The translations under genes were made by a program, and so were the position numbers. 6,221 nucleotides of DNA from the NCBI GenBank assembly GCA_023264755.1, contig JAHFVB010000316.1:1-6221 (forward strand), given 5' to 3'. Shown here in pieces: positions 1-5,669 of the stretch. The notes beneath the pieces were generated by a model. It saw only the letters and a list, made by a program, of their open reading frames with translations. It was not told the DNA's origin and did not search any database. Numbering within the stretch: the first letter of the stretch is position 1; each line of letters starts with the position of its first letter. The stretch comes from Mycobacterium sp. (GTDB lineage: Bacteria; Actinomycetota; Actinomycetes; Mycobacteriales; Mycobacteriaceae).

Positions 1-1
1 C

Positions 2-295
2 TCAGCCGAAGTCATGGCAGCCGGGCTCGACGTCATCCTGAACGACAGCCAGGTCAAGAGCGTGTTCGTCAACGTCTTCGGTGGCATCACCGCGTGTGAC
101 GCGGTTGCCAACGGCATCGTCGGTGCACTGAAGAAGCTGGGCGACGAAGCCAACAAGCCGCTCGTCGTCCGACTGGACGGCAACAACGTCGAAGAGGGCC
201 GACGCATCCTCGCCGAAGCCAACCACCCCCTGGTAATCCAGGCCGAGACCATGGACGCCGGCGCCGACAAGGCCGCCGAGCTGGCCAACAAGTAA
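2..295 (+). CDS. sucC: Succinyl-CoA synthetase (ADP-forming) beta subunit, C-terminal part
   Basis: This is the last 97 codons of a gene whose 5' part lies before the window; the frame is open from base 2 to the TAA at 293-295. SucC is the nucleotide-binding beta subunit of succinyl-CoA synthetase, which joins SucD to interconvert succinyl-CoA and succinate with formation of ATP or GTP in the cytosol. The fragment opens with [13 protein letters not shown] and holds the glycine-rich NVFGGIT loop typical of the C-terminal domain of the beta subunit, followed by the conserved [19 protein letters not shown] stretch. The family is about 387 residues long, so roughly three quarters of the protein is missing because of the window edge, not a mutation. 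The stop is 14 nt before sucD, which fits a two-gene operon. Identification is strong from sequence and from the neighbour. Confidence 0.95.
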   Translation, partial: SAEVMAAGLDVILNDSQVKSVFVNVFGGITACDAVANGIVGALKKLGDEANKPLVVRLDGNNVEEGRRILAEANHPLVIQAETMDAGADKAAELANK

Positions 296-312
296 AGGAC
301 TCATGACTTATG
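294..312 (+). promoter_or_regulatory. Ribosome binding site and offset double ATG at the sucD start
   Basis: AAAGGA (294-299) overlaps the sucC stop codon. Two ATGs follow: 303-305, only 3 nt after it, and 310-312, 10 nt after it. Only the ATG at 310 is in frame with SucD. The ATG at 303 opens a seven-codon reading frame (MTYVHFP) that stops at 324-326, inside sucD. The start of sucD is therefore 310, although the spacing is slightly long. Ribosomes finishing sucC may re-initiate here. Confidence 0.6.
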
Positions 313-1212
313 TCCATTTTCCTTAACGCAGACAGCAAGGTCATCGTCCAGGGCATCACCGGCGGCGAGGGCACCAAGCACACCGCGCTGATGCTGAAGG
401 CAGGCACGCAGGTGGTCGGTGGCGTCAACGCGCGCAAGGCCGGTACTACGGTCACGCACTTGAACAAAGAGGGCCAAAGCGTCGAACTGCCGGTATTCGG
501 CACCGTCGCCGAGGCCATGAAGGAAACCGGCGCCGACGTGTCGATCGCCTTCGTGCCGCCGGCCTTCTCCAAGGACGCCATCATCGAGGCCATCGACGCC
601 GAGATCCCGCTGCTGGTCGTCATCACCGAGGGAATCCCGGTGCAGGACAGCGCCTACGCGTGGGCCTACAACGTCGACAAGGGCGAGAAGACCCGCATCA
701 TCGGCCCCAACTGCCCCGGCATCATCACCCCGGGTGAGTCGTTGGTCGGCATCACGCCGAACAACATCACCGGTAAGGGCCCGATCGGTCTGGTCTCCAA
801 GTCCGGCACGCTGACCTACCAAATGATGTACGAATTGCGCGATCTGGGCTTCTCCACCGCCATCGGCATCGGCGGCGACCCGATCATCGGGACCACCCAC
901 ATCGACGCCATCGAGGCGTTCGAGAAGGATCCCGAGACCAAGGTCATCGTGATGATCGGCGAGATCGGCGGCGACGCCGAGGAGAAGGCCGCCGCCTACA
1001 TCAAGGCCAACGTCAGCAAGCCGGTCGTCGGTTACGTCGCGGGCTTCACTGCGCCCGAGGGCAAGACCATGGGCCACGCCGGCGCCATCGTGTCCGACGG
1101 GGCCGGCACCGCTCAGGGCAAGAAGGAAGCCCTCGAGGCCGCTGGCGTCAAGGTCGGCAAGACGCCGTCCGAGACGGCCGCCAAGGCCCGCGAGCTCCTG
1201 GCGAGCCTGTAG
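310..1212 (+). CDS. sucD: Succinyl-CoA synthetase alpha subunit
   Basis: A complete 300-residue SucD. The alpha subunit binds CoA and carries the histidine that is phosphorylated during the interconversion of succinyl-CoA and succinate in the TCA cycle; it works as a complex with SucC in the cytosol. Visible landmarks are the N-terminal Rossmann/CoA-binding segment ([11 protein letters not shown], residues 11-21), ITEGIPVQD (105-113), GPNCPGII (132-139), the [10 protein letters not shown] loop (162-171), IGIGGD (185-190), EIGGDAEE (218-225) and the phospho-histidine motif GHAGAI with His256. The family is usually 289-303 residues, so the gene is full length. It lies 14 nt after sucC and is presumably cotranscribed. 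The M. tuberculosis protein, as I recall it, begins MTHMSIF; here the upstream ATG is out of frame, so the protein starts at MSIF. A large hairpin follows the stop by 8 nt and probably closes the operon. Confidence 0.98.
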   Translation: MSIFLNADSKVIVQGITGGEGTKHTALMLKAGTQVVGGVNARKAGTTVTHLNKEGQSVELPVFGTVAEAMKETGADVSIAFVPPAFSKDAIIEAIDAEIPLLVVITEGIPVQDSAYAWAYNVDKGEKTRIIGPNCPGIITPGESLVGITPNNITGKGPIGLVSKSGTLTYQMMYELRDLGFSTAIGIGGDPIIGTTHIDAIEAFEKDPETKVIVMIGEIGGDAEEKAAAYIKANVSKPVVGYVAGFTAPEGKTMGHAGAIVSDGAGTAQGKKEALEAAGVKVGKTPSETAAKARELLASL

Positions 1213-1220
1213 CCCCGCCC

Positions 1221-1286
1221 CCGTCGAACGTGGATTACCGCCACGCGATCCTTCGGGGAGGGGTGGGGGTGATCCACGTTCGACGG
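1221..1286. terminator. Long UUCG-capped hairpin after sucD (terminator or repeated palindrome)
   Basis: Bases 1221-1235 and 1272-1286 are perfect 15-bp inverted repeats (ccgtcgaacgtggat against its complement). The stem continues inward with no bulge: 1236-1239 pair with 1268-1271 (one G-U), 1241-1244 with 1263-1266, 1246 with 1261, and 1249-1251 with 1256-1258 (one G-U), closing on the tetraloop ttcg at 1252-1255. Only four of 31 positions in the stem are unpaired (1240/1267, 1245/1262, 1247/1260, 1248/1259). It starts 8 nt after the sucD stop, a natural place for a terminator of sucCD. No T-run follows, which is common for mycobacterial terminators. The outer arms resemble, from memory, small intergenic palindromes repeated in mycobacterial genomes, so it may also be a repeat element. 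Confidence 0.65.
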
Positions 1287-1316
1287 AGGTTTGGGAGCGG
1301 TTCCGGCGTCACCGGA

Positions 1317-1370
1317 TTGGAACGCGTCCTCGTATTCCGTTAGCCTGACGAACTAACACTCGCCGGGAGG
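1317..1370 (+). promoter_or_regulatory. Putative promoter and strong Shine-Dalgarno site of the TLP1-like gene
   Basis: A sigma-A-like pair is visible: TTGGAA (1317-1322), an 18-nt spacer, and TAGCCT (1341-1346, matching TAnnnT). Transcription would start near 1353, leaving a leader of about 24 nt. GGGAGG (1365-1370) lies 6 nt before the ATG at 1377 and is a strong ribosome binding site that fixes the start. A GTTAG-N9-CTAAC inverted repeat (1339-1357) spans the -10 box and the predicted start point and could be an operator. The promoter call is by motif only. Confidence 0.5.
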
Positions 1371-1376
1371 TCTGTA

Positions 1377-2972
1377 ATGGCAGGGACGCAGTCCTCGCGC
1401 AAGCGCTCGTCCGTCGATCCGCGCACCCCCGTCATCGTCGGCGTCGGGCAGTTCACCGAACGCATCGACGATCCGGACTACCGCGGCATGTCCGCCGTGG
1501 ACTTGGCGACCGAAGCGGCCCGTGCGGCGTTGGCCGACACCGGTGCCGACGTGGCCACCGTGGCGCAGTCGATCGAAGTGTTCGCCGGGCTGCGACAGTT
1601 CGAGATCTGCACGCCCTACGCCAAGCCGCCGCTCGGCTGCTCGGACAACTACCTGCGGTCGGTGGCCCAGCGCATCGGCGCCGACCCCGCCCGCGCGGTA
1701 CTGGAGCCCATCGGCGGCAACGGTCCGCAGAAGCTGATGACCGAGTTCGCCGGAGCCATCGCCGCCGGTGACGTCGAAGTCGCCTTGGTCCTCGGTTCGG
1801 AGAACGGCTCGACGCTGAAGACGTTTGCGGGCCGAGACGGGGCGAGCGAAGCGACGGGAGAAGGTGTAGACAAACCCGACCACGGCGAGACCGTCGGCGG
1901 TCAGCTGGAGGACCGCGGCTACGGCTTCGAGCAGTACATGAACGAGTACACCGCCAAGCACGGCCTGACCGGTGCGCCCGTGCAGTACGGGCTGCTGGAC
2001 AACGCCCGGCGGGCCCGGCTGGGGCTCGGCGTCGCCGAGTATCGCCACCAGATGGCCGAGCTCTTCGCGCCCTTCTCGAAAGTCGCTGCCAAGAACCCCT
2101 TCTCGTCCTCCCCGGTGGAACGTTCGGTAGAGGAGCTCGAGACCGTCACCGACGAGAACCGGATGATCTGCGATCCCTATCCGCGACTGTTGGTGGCCCG
2201 TGACACCGTCAACCAGGGGGCGGCCGCGCTGGTGATGTCGGTGGCCGCGGCCCGTCGGCTCGGCGTGCCCGAGGGCAAGTGGGTGTACCTGCATGGGCAC
2301 GCCGACCAGACCGAGCAGGACTTGTTGGACCGCGTCGAGCTGAGCGTGAGCCATTCGGCCAAACAGGCCGTGGCGGAAGCGCTTCGGGTGGCCGGTGTCG
2401 GCCTCGACGAGGTGGCGACCATGGATCTCTACAGCTGCTTTCCGTTTCCCGTCTTCGCGGTGTGCGACGAGTTCGGCTTGGCGGCCGACGATCCGCGGGG
2501 GCTTACGCTCACCGGCGGGTTGCCGTACTTCGGTGGCCCGGGGAACAGCTACTCGCTGCATGGAATTGCCGAGACCGTCACCGAAATGCGTTCCAAGTCA
2601 GGCTCATTCGGGCTAGTCGGCGCCAACGGCGGAGTGATGAGCAAGTACTCGGTGGGCATCTATTCGACCGAACCCGTCGATTGGGCGCCCGACCGCAGCA
2701 AGGCACTGCAGCAGGACATCGCGGCGTTGCCGAAGGTGCCGGTCACCCGGAATGTTGACGGCACGGGAGTCATCGAGACGTACTCGGTGCGCTACGACTG
2801 GCCCGTCACGACCGGGGTCATCATCGGTCGGCTCGACGCCGACGGCAGCCGCTTCATGGCGTTGACCGAAGACGAGGCACTGGTCGCGCTGATGTGCGAC
2901 GGCGACCCGTTGGGCGCCTCGATCACCGTGAAATCCGATGGTGACGGGGTCAATCGGGCCACGCCGTCCTAG
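1377..2972 (+). CDS. Thiolase-like protein lacking catalytic cysteines, with extra C-terminal domain (TLP1-like; usually annotated acetyl-CoA acetyltransferase)
   Basis: A 531-residue protein with a thiolase fold: TPVIVGVGQFTER (17-29) is the N-terminal strand, about 130-430 covers the rest of the two core halves, and about 435-525 is an additional domain. The signature sites are altered. Where thiolases have the nucleophilic Cys in CxSG, this protein has GGNGPQ (113-118); the NEAF/HDCF region reads DLYSCF (350-355); the GHP histidine is replaced in FGGPGN (385-390); and the CxG cysteine is replaced in GANGG (415-419). His395 in SYSLHG remains nearby. A classical thiolase reaction is therefore unlikely. 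The pattern matches what I recall of mycobacterial thiolase-like protein type 1, a monomeric protein with an added C-terminal domain. Thiolase-fold relatives without these cysteines include steroid side-chain aldolases such as Ltp2, so acyl-CoA binding or aldolase-like chemistry is possible but unproven. The start is fixed by GGGAGG 6 nt upstream. The stop codon overlaps that of the convergent lipoprotein gene. Confidence 0.85.
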   Translation: MAGTQSSRKRSSVDPRTPVIVGVGQFTERIDDPDYRGMSAVDLATEAARAALADTGADVATVAQSIEVFAGLRQFEICTPYAKPPLGCSDNYLRSVAQRIGADPARAVLEPIGGNGPQKLMTEFAGAIAAGDVEVALVLGSENGSTLKTFAGRDGASEATGEGVDKPDHGETVGGQLEDRGYGFEQYMNEYTAKHGLTGAPVQYGLLDNARRARLGLGVAEYRHQMAELFAPFSKVAAKNPFSSSPVERSVEELETVTDENRMICDPYPRLLVARDTVNQGAAALVMSVAAARRLGVPEGKWVYLHGHADQTEQDLLDRVELSVSHSAKQAVAEALRVAGVGLDEVATMDLYSCFPFPVFAVCDEFGLAADDPRGLTLTGGLPYFGGPGNSYSLHGIAETVTEMRSKSGSFGLVGANGGVMSKYSVGIYSTEPVDWAPDRSKALQQDIAALPKVPVTRNVDGTGVIETYSVRYDWPVTTGVIIGRLDADGSRFMALTEDEALVALMCDGDPLGASITVKSDGDGVNRATPS

Positions 2973-3481
2973 AAGAGCTTCGTCTCGGTCGCTGTCAGCA
3001 CGAAGCCGTGCCCACCGATCCGGCAGGCCGTCGTGCCGTCGGCGTCGACCCCGCAGAAGATGCCCTCGTAGGTGATCGTGTGCCGAGCCGGAAGTAGCGG
3101 GTACGGGCCGCCCTCTGGTGGATTATTGGAGGCCCGTTCGACCGTCGCCGCCCGGTCGGTCGTGACGCGTACCTTCCAGTTTCCCGGACCCTGATCCGGC
3201 CTCGGCCCGGTGCAGGTCAAGCTGACGACGTTGGGATCATTGAGCGAGTTCATCGCATTGTGGTCGCACGACAAGCCGTCCGGAGTCGAGAACATGATGC
3301 CGCCGAAGTACGGCCGACTCTGGAAGTACGCCTTCGCATCGACGGGGGTGTAGCCGCCGAAGTCGGGGAAGGCGGGCGTCGACGCCGAGTTGGCCGACGT
3401 CGGATCGCCTGCTCCCGGACCCGTGGAGCACGCCGCGGTGACGAGTGCGAGCAGCACGCACATTGCGGAGAACTTGCTCAC
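2969..3481 (-). CDS. Putative exported lipoprotein, tandem paralogue 1 (four-Cys family)
   Basis: A 170-residue protein of unknown function, last of three paralogues in transcription order. Residues 1-17 form a short basic start plus a hydrophobic stretch ending in VTAAC (Cys18), which looks like a signal peptide with lipobox, although Thr at -3 is less usual than Leu or Val. A low-complexity Ser/Thr/Gly/Pro linker (19-38) follows, then a domain with four cysteines (72, 90, 143, 153), the motifs FSTPDGLSC, NAMNSLNDPNV, GPRPDQGPGNW and LLPARHTITYEG, and the end CRIGGHGFVLTATETKLF. Two disulfides are likely outside the membrane. I start it at GTG 3481 because GAAAGG lies 7 nt upstream and a signal peptide follows directly; longer in-frame starts would run back into the neighbouring paralogue. 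It lies 41 nt after paralogue 2. Its TAG stop shares CTAG with the stop of the thiolase-like gene. Confidence 0.8.
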   Translation of the reverse strand: MSKFSAMCVLLALVTAACSTGPGAGDPTSANSASTPAFPDFGGYTPVDAKAYFQSRPYFGGIMFSTPDGLSCDHNAMNSLNDPNVVSLTCTGPRPDQGPGNWKVRVTTDRAATVERASNNPPEGGPYPLLPARHTITYEGIFCGVDADGTTACRIGGHGFVLTATETKLF

Positions 3482-3522
3482 CGCTACGCCTTTCGTCCAC
3501 GGGTGTCGGAGTTCTGGATACG

Positions 3523-4062
3523 TCAGAAGAGTTTCGTCTCGGTCGGAGTCAGCACGAAGCCGTGCTCGCCGGTTCGGCAGGCCGTCATGCCGTTGCCGTC
3601 GACGCTGCACTCGATTCCCCGGTAGGCGATCTTGTGTCGCGCAGGCAGAAGCTTGCCCGTGACCGGCTGGTCGGACTGATAGGTGGGATTGAGGGCTGGG
3701 GGCGCCTGCTCGGCCGTCGCGACCTTGTTCGTCGCCGCGGCAACGGTCCACTCGCCCGGTCCCAGGCCGGGGCGCCTGCCCCAGCAGTTCGCCACTGCGA
3801 CGTTCGGATCGTTGAGTGAGTTCATCGCGTTGTAGCCGCAGGACAGCCCGTCGGGCGTCGTAAGCAAAATGCCATTCATGTACGGATAACTCACGCGATA
3901 GTCGGCGGCGTTCACCGCAACGAAGTCGCTCGTGTCGGGGTAGTCGGGTGTCGGGTCCACGGTCGGACTCGGGGTGGCTCGATCGTTCGTCCCGGGAGCA
4001 CACCCGGCGAGCACGATCAGGGCGGCCGTGACCATGGGCAGGCTCAGCCTCGGTCGTGTCAT
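3523..4062 (-). CDS. Putative exported lipoprotein, tandem paralogue 2 (four-Cys family)
   Basis: A 179-residue protein, the middle gene of the triplet. The N-terminus (MTRPRLSLPM) is basic, followed by a hydrophobic core and a canonical lipobox LAGC with Cys21, so the mature protein should be lipid-anchored on the outer face of the cytoplasmic membrane. After a Pro/Thr-rich linker (22-42) comes the shared domain: LTTPDGLSC, NAMNSLNDPNV, CWGRRPGLGPGEW, LLPARHKIAYRGIEC and CRTGEHGFVLTPTETKLF. Its four domain cysteines (75, 93, 152, 162) fall at the same spacings as in paralogue 1 for the first pair (18) and the second pair (10). The ATG at 4062 is preceded by GGGAGA with 7-nt spacing, and the gap to the upstream paralogue is only 19 nt, so cotranscription is very likely. 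No catalytic motif is evident; a binding or envelope role is a guess. Confidence 0.85.
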   Translation of the reverse strand: MTRPRLSLPMVTAALIVLAGCAPGTNDRATPSPTVDPTPDYPDTSDFVAVNAADYRVSYPYMNGILLTTPDGLSCGYNAMNSLNDPNVAVANCWGRRPGLGPGEWTVAAATNKVATAEQAPPALNPTYQSDQPVTGKLLPARHKIAYRGIECSVDGNGMTACRTGEHGFVLTPTETKLF

Positions 4063-4081
4063 CGATGCGTCTCCCGTTGCC

Positions 4082-4618
4082 CTAGAACAGCTTCGTCTCG
4101 GTCGCAGCGAGGATGAAGCCGTGATCGCCCACCCGGCAGGCCAAGGTGCCCTTGTCATCGACGGCGCAGCTCAGCTTCGCGTCGTCGTATCTGAGCACGT
4201 GCTCGGGCGGTAGCACGGGGAGCGTGTTTCGTTCGTCGGAGGAACTTCCGTCCGGGGTCGGAAGTTGGCGCAACGTGGCGACTTGCGCCGAATCTGCCGT
4301 AGTCCGCCACATTCCCGGTCCCTTGTCCGGTCGCGGACCCCAGCACTGAACAATGGTCCGGTCCGGTGTGGGATAGCTGTTCGATGAACAGGTCTGATGA
4401 CCCGCGGTGCGGAATCCGAAGCCGCCGTACTGAACTCCCGAACTCCAGAATATGGCGTGGTCGCCCTCCACATAGCCGCTCGTGTCCGGGAATTCGACGG
4501 CAGTCGGAAGCGGCTGCCCCGACGTGTCTGGCCGTGGTTCCTCCCTTGCCGGTGAACACCCCGCCAGCGAAACGGCGACCGCCAATACGGTCGGGACGAC
4601 TGCGCGTCGGGGTGTCAT
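4082..4618 (-). CDS. Putative exported lipoprotein, tandem paralogue 3 (diverged four-Cys family member)
   Basis: A 178-residue protein, first of the triplet to be transcribed. Signal peptide 1-20 with canonical lipobox LAGC (Cys21), then a charged and Pro-rich linker (22-43) and the same domain as its neighbours: FPDTSGYV, CWGPRPDKGPGMW and CRVGDHGFILAATETKLF. The four cysteines are at 77, 92, 151 and 161. It is the most diverged copy: the NAMNSLNDPNV segment is replaced by SSNSYPTPDRTIV, and the first cysteine pair is 15 apart instead of 18, while the second pair keeps the spacing of 10. The ATG at 4618 was chosen because the signal peptide begins there; the ribosome site is weak (GAAGAA about 5 nt upstream). 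The preceding 195-nt gap could hold a promoter, or the gene may be read from the oxidoreductase promoter. Function unknown. Confidence 0.82.
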   Translation of the reverse strand: MTPRRAVVPTVLAVAVSLAGCSPAREEPRPDTSGQPLPTAVEFPDTSGYVEGDHAIFWSSGVQYGGFGFRTAGHQTCSSNSYPTPDRTIVQCWGPRPDKGPGMWRTTADSAQVATLRQLPTPDGSSSDERNTLPVLPPEHVLRYDDAKLSCAVDDKGTLACRVGDHGFILAATETKLF

Positions 4619-4813
4619 CGGTGTTCTTCGCCGTTCCGGCGGTTGCCATCGATGACGGCCAGAGGGTGCCGAGCGCGAATCAGCGAAATACCCACCGAAC
4701 CTCCCCTGCGCTGCCTGTCCCATCAGCCTAAGGGCGCGAAGCGAGGTGCCGAGCCGCAATTTTGCTCGACGGGAAACGGAGCCGGCGCCAAGGTGAATGG
4801 CGTCGGGCCGACC
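4619..4813. other. Intergenic gap between oxidoreductase and lipoprotein triplet
   Basis: This 195-nt stretch contains no convincing gene. On the minus strand, TAGGCT (+ strand 4727-4732) matches TAnnnT but has no good -35 box at the right distance, so I do not call a promoter. It does separate the oxidoreductase from the lipoprotein genes enough for independent transcription. Confidence 0.5.
4782..4806 (-). terminator. Weak hairpin after the oxidoreductase gene
   Basis: Starting 8 nt past the oxidoreductase stop, bases 4786-4790 (cgcca) pair with 4798-4802 across a 7-nt loop, and 4782-4784 pair with 4804-4806 after one mismatched position. This eight-pair stem could act as a partial terminator. 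No T-run follows, and GC-rich DNA makes such stems easily by chance. Confidence 0.3.
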
Positions 4814-5662
4814 TCAGACCAGCGCGGCGAGCTTGCCGGCCAGTCGCTCGACGTAGGCCCCGACCTCGGCCTCCGGTTTGTCCGGGAGTCCGAAGAGCAC
4901 CTCGGTGACGCCCAGTTCGGCCCAGCGGGCCAGCTTGTCGGGATCGGGCTTGAAGTCCAGTGCCACGATCTGGGGGGCGCCGTCACGGTCGGCGGCGGCC
5001 CAGGTGTCCTGCAGCAGCTTGACCGGGGCGTCGATGTCGAAGTCGCGCGGAGTGGTGATCCAGCCGTCGGCCGACTTGGCGATCCACTTGAAGTTCTTCT
5101 CGGTGCCCGCCGCCCCGACGAGCACCGGGATGTGGGCTTGCACCGGCTTGGGCCAGGCCCAGCTGGGGCCGAACTTCACGAACTCGCCGTCGTATTCGGC
5201 CTCTTCCTGCGTCCACAGCGCGCGCATGGCCTCCAGGTATTCGCGCAGCATGGTGCGGCGACGCGCTGGCGGGACGTTGTGATCGTTGAGTTCGTCTGTG
5301 TTCCAGCCGAATCCGACGCCGAGGGAGACCCGGCCGCCGGACAGGTGGTCGAGCGTGGCGATCGACTTGGCCAGGGTGATGCAGTCGTGCTCGACGGGCA
5401 GGGCGACTGCGGTGGACAGGCGTACCCGCGTGGTCACCGCGGCGGCGGTGCCGAGGCTGACCCACGGGTCCAGGGTGCGCATGTAGCGGTCGTCGGGTAG
5501 CGACTCGTCTCCGGTGGTCGGGTGCGCCGCCTCCCGCTTGATGGGGATGTGGGTGTGCTCGGGCACGTAGAACGTCTCGAAGCCGTGGTCGTCGGCGAGT
5601 TTGGCAGCGGCGGCCGGCGTGATGCCGCGATCGCTGGTGAAGAGTACGAGCCCGTAGTTCAT
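4814..5662 (-). CDS. LLM-class F420-dependent oxidoreductase (Rv0953c-like)
   Basis: A 282-residue luciferase-like monooxygenase-superfamily enzyme, most probably reducing or oxidising its substrate with the deazaflavin cofactor F420 in the cytosol. The TIM-barrel landmarks are MNYGLVLFTSD at the start, YVPEHTHIP (32-40), the signature LDHLSGGRVSLGVGFGW (104-120), YDGEFVKFGP (157-166) and PVLVGAAGTE (179-188). The length equals that of Rv0953c as I recall it, and the place next to sucCD is the same. An ATG at 5836 would add 58 residues, but that extension is arginine-rich, runs through the operator and covers the divergent gene; MNYG is the family's N-terminus. The ATG at 5662 has no Shine-Dalgarno site but lies 7 nt after a -10 box, suggesting a leaderless mRNA. 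A KstR-type operator overlaps this promoter. The substrate is unknown; a sterol or lipid link is inferred from the operator. Confidence 0.93.
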   Translation of the reverse strand: MNYGLVLFTSDRGITPAAAAKLADDHGFETFYVPEHTHIPIKREAAHPTTGDESLPDDRYMRTLDPWVSLGTAAAVTTRVRLSTAVALPVEHDCITLAKSIATLDHLSGGRVSLGVGFGWNTDELNDHNVPPARRRTMLREYLEAMRALWTQEEAEYDGEFVKFGPSWAWPKPVQAHIPVLVGAAGTEKNFKWIAKSADGWITTPRDFDIDAPVKLLQDTWAAADRDGAPQIVALDFKPDPDKLARWAELGVTEVLFGLPDKPEAEVGAYVERLAGKLAALV

Positions 5663-5669
5663 GACACGA

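Larger units (their letters stand above)
2969..4618 (-). repeat. Tandem triplication of a lipoprotein gene
   Basis: Three head-to-tail copies of one gene family lie in 1.65 kb. The 3' ends are the most similar part in DNA: the stretches 2975-3028, 3529-3582 and 4087-4140 all encode HGF(V/I)L-x2-TETKLF and read nearly the same. Copies 1 and 2 also share a DNA block encoding TPDGLSC-x3-NAMNSLNDPNV (around 3238-3288 and 3811-3861). Signal peptides and linkers have diverged. Copies 1 and 2 are closer to each other than either is to copy 3, suggesting two successive duplications. Confidence 0.85.

Noticed and set aside
301..1077. 258-codon open frame on the minus strand
   Set aside because: Antisense shadow of sucD, with low-complexity Asp/Gly/Leu-rich translation.
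1353..2561. 402-codon open frame on the minus strand
   Set aside because: It lies opposite the thiolase-like gene, has the Arg/Gly/His-rich composition of an antisense shadow in GC-rich DNA, and resembles no family; the plus-strand frame has clear motifs and a strong ribosome site.
3482..4003. 344-residue version of lipoprotein 1 starting at 4003
   Set aside because: The extra part is an out-of-frame reading of paralogue 2. The GTG at 3481 has a good ribosome site and begins a signal peptide.
4727..4732. TAGGCT as a -10 box for the lipoprotein triplet
   Set aside because: It fits TAnnnT on the minus strand, but the nearest TTG box is about 23 nt away, too far for a normal spacer, so I leave it uncalled.
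4643..5500. 285-codon open frame on the plus strand
   Set aside because: It is antisense to the oxidoreductase, whose conserved motifs fill the same bases, and its protein is a Gly/Val/Asp-rich shadow without domains.
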